From assembly GCA_914767715.1 (NCBI GenBank), contig OU612065.1:29202001-29266000 (forward strand): a DNA stretch of 64,000 bases, written 5' to 3'. How positions within the stretch are numbered: position 1 is the stretch's first letter; each line of letters opens with the position of its first letter. Under the pieces are notes generated by a model, which was given only the letters and a program-made list of their open reading frames with translations, was not told the DNA's origin and searched no databases. Source of the stretch: Membranipora membranacea (Eukaryota > Bryozoa > Gymnolaemata > Cheilostomatida > Membraniporidae). Shown here piece by piece: positions 63,161 through 64,000 of this stretch. The position numbers and the translations under genes were made by a program.

Positions 63161-64000
63161 GATGCCACCTGCTAAAGTCTGTCTCCAGATAGTTGACTCA
63201 AACTGTGAGAATTTGCTTTTAAAAATAATTTCTTGCAGCACTAGGGGACTGTATTTGACAACTGTGCGTTCCTAACTGTGTCTGCTGCCATTTATACTTG
63301 AAGTGTCAGGAAAGTGTCACATTTTTGTTGAATTTAATCCCAAGGAAAGCTCAAGGAAATCCCAAATGTAATTTTGATTGGAAAGCAAAAAGGAAAAACT
63401 CTCAGCAATATCATTTTTTGGCTGGACACCAAGACCCAAGATGGTACACCTAAATACCTTAATATGCTAATGAAGCTTATATGTGTCATTGAAAATATTT
63501 TCAGGCCGATTGTACGAAACTTGTATTGCAGCTGGTCTTGTTATATGTCCTCAATTCTACTTTAGTCATTGTTATTTCCTAAAGCCAAGTAATACTCTGG
63601 CCCAGCTCAACAAAGTACGAGATGGCAAAGCCAAAAAATGGAATTAGCACCACTTTTGAATTTTGAAAATCATTTCACATGTCTGTACAAAAAATCTAAC
63701 CAAAATTATAACTACAAATGGCTAAAAAAGACCTACAGGTAGCAAATGAGCATGTGTTTAATTTTTTGAAGTTGCTCCCTCTCTTGATCAGTAAGTTGAC
63801 ATATGGCTATTAAGCGATAACCGAGAGCGCCATCTCACCATTCCAGAGATGGTCAGCGCATGTTATCCATCGACAGGCACTTTCTGGGGAACTTTTGAGC
63901 ATTGGTGATTTATGAAGGTAGAAGTAATGTTACAGATCGAGTTTGGGGAAGCAAAAACATGATGATAAATGTCTGCGTACTTATGATTTAGTTTTTAAAG
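63161..64000. other. Upstream of copy 5, window end
   Basis: Promoter of copy 5, then AT-rich sequence with no exon recognised. A 16-bp piece of the tRNA-like SINE head (GCGCCATCTCACCATT) lies at about 63828. Confidence 0.5.

Overview
This is nuclear DNA from an invertebrate animal. The coding signal is split into short exons with GT/AG introns of about 70 bp to 3 kb, intergenic DNA is AT-rich and full of short mobile elements, and the recognisable genes are animal or ciliate-cell genes: a furin-type proprotein convertase, the histone chaperone SPT2, a PDE5-like cyclic nucleotide phosphodiesterase and the ciliary protein KATNIP. I cannot assign a phylum from sequence alone. All exon models below were built by reading splice sites and checking that reading frame and phase carry across every junction. 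None is backed by transcripts.

Layout. 375-7333 (+): 3' part of a PCSK5/furin-like convertase (P domain, long Cys-rich furin-like repeat array, transmembrane segment, short tail); the catalytic domain lies left of the window. 7334-12575: no gene; tRNA-derived SINE, a TIR element and diverged duplicated blocks. 12597-18196 (+): SPT2 in eight coding exons. 19070-22644 (+): an unrecognised Ser/Pro-rich protein with a 48-bp coding minisatellite. 23395-25287 (+): an unrecognised protein whose frame is completed only by an 8-nt microexon; a look-alike exon sits at 26794-26971. 28572-44798 (-): PDE5-like phosphodiesterase with two GAF domains and an intact catalytic domain, in 17 coding exons. 50013-52429 (+): first five coding exons of KATNIP. 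53487-63160 (-): five tandem paralogues of a small secreted Cys-rich precursor family that I do not recognise.

The most interesting part is that last cluster. All five copies share the same gene architecture: an 11-nt first coding exon, a 50-nt second exon carrying the signal peptide, then one Cys-rich exon, each behind a TATA-like box. Three copies carry a tetrabasic furin-type site between an N-terminal part with two cysteines and a C-terminal part rich in CC pairs, which suggests a processed and perhaps two-chain peptide. One copy has an in-frame stop and one has diverged and lost the cleavage site. No further KATNIP exons were found after 52429, so the cluster may lie inside a KATNIP intron on the opposite strand. 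The convertase at the other end of the window is of the enzyme class that would cut such sites, but a functional link is only a guess.

Other points of note: a SINE whose head matches the 5' end of U2 snRNA, flanked by 15-bp direct repeats; two copies of a TIR element, one with a clean 5-bp target duplication; and several perfect short hairpins in introns and intergenic DNA.
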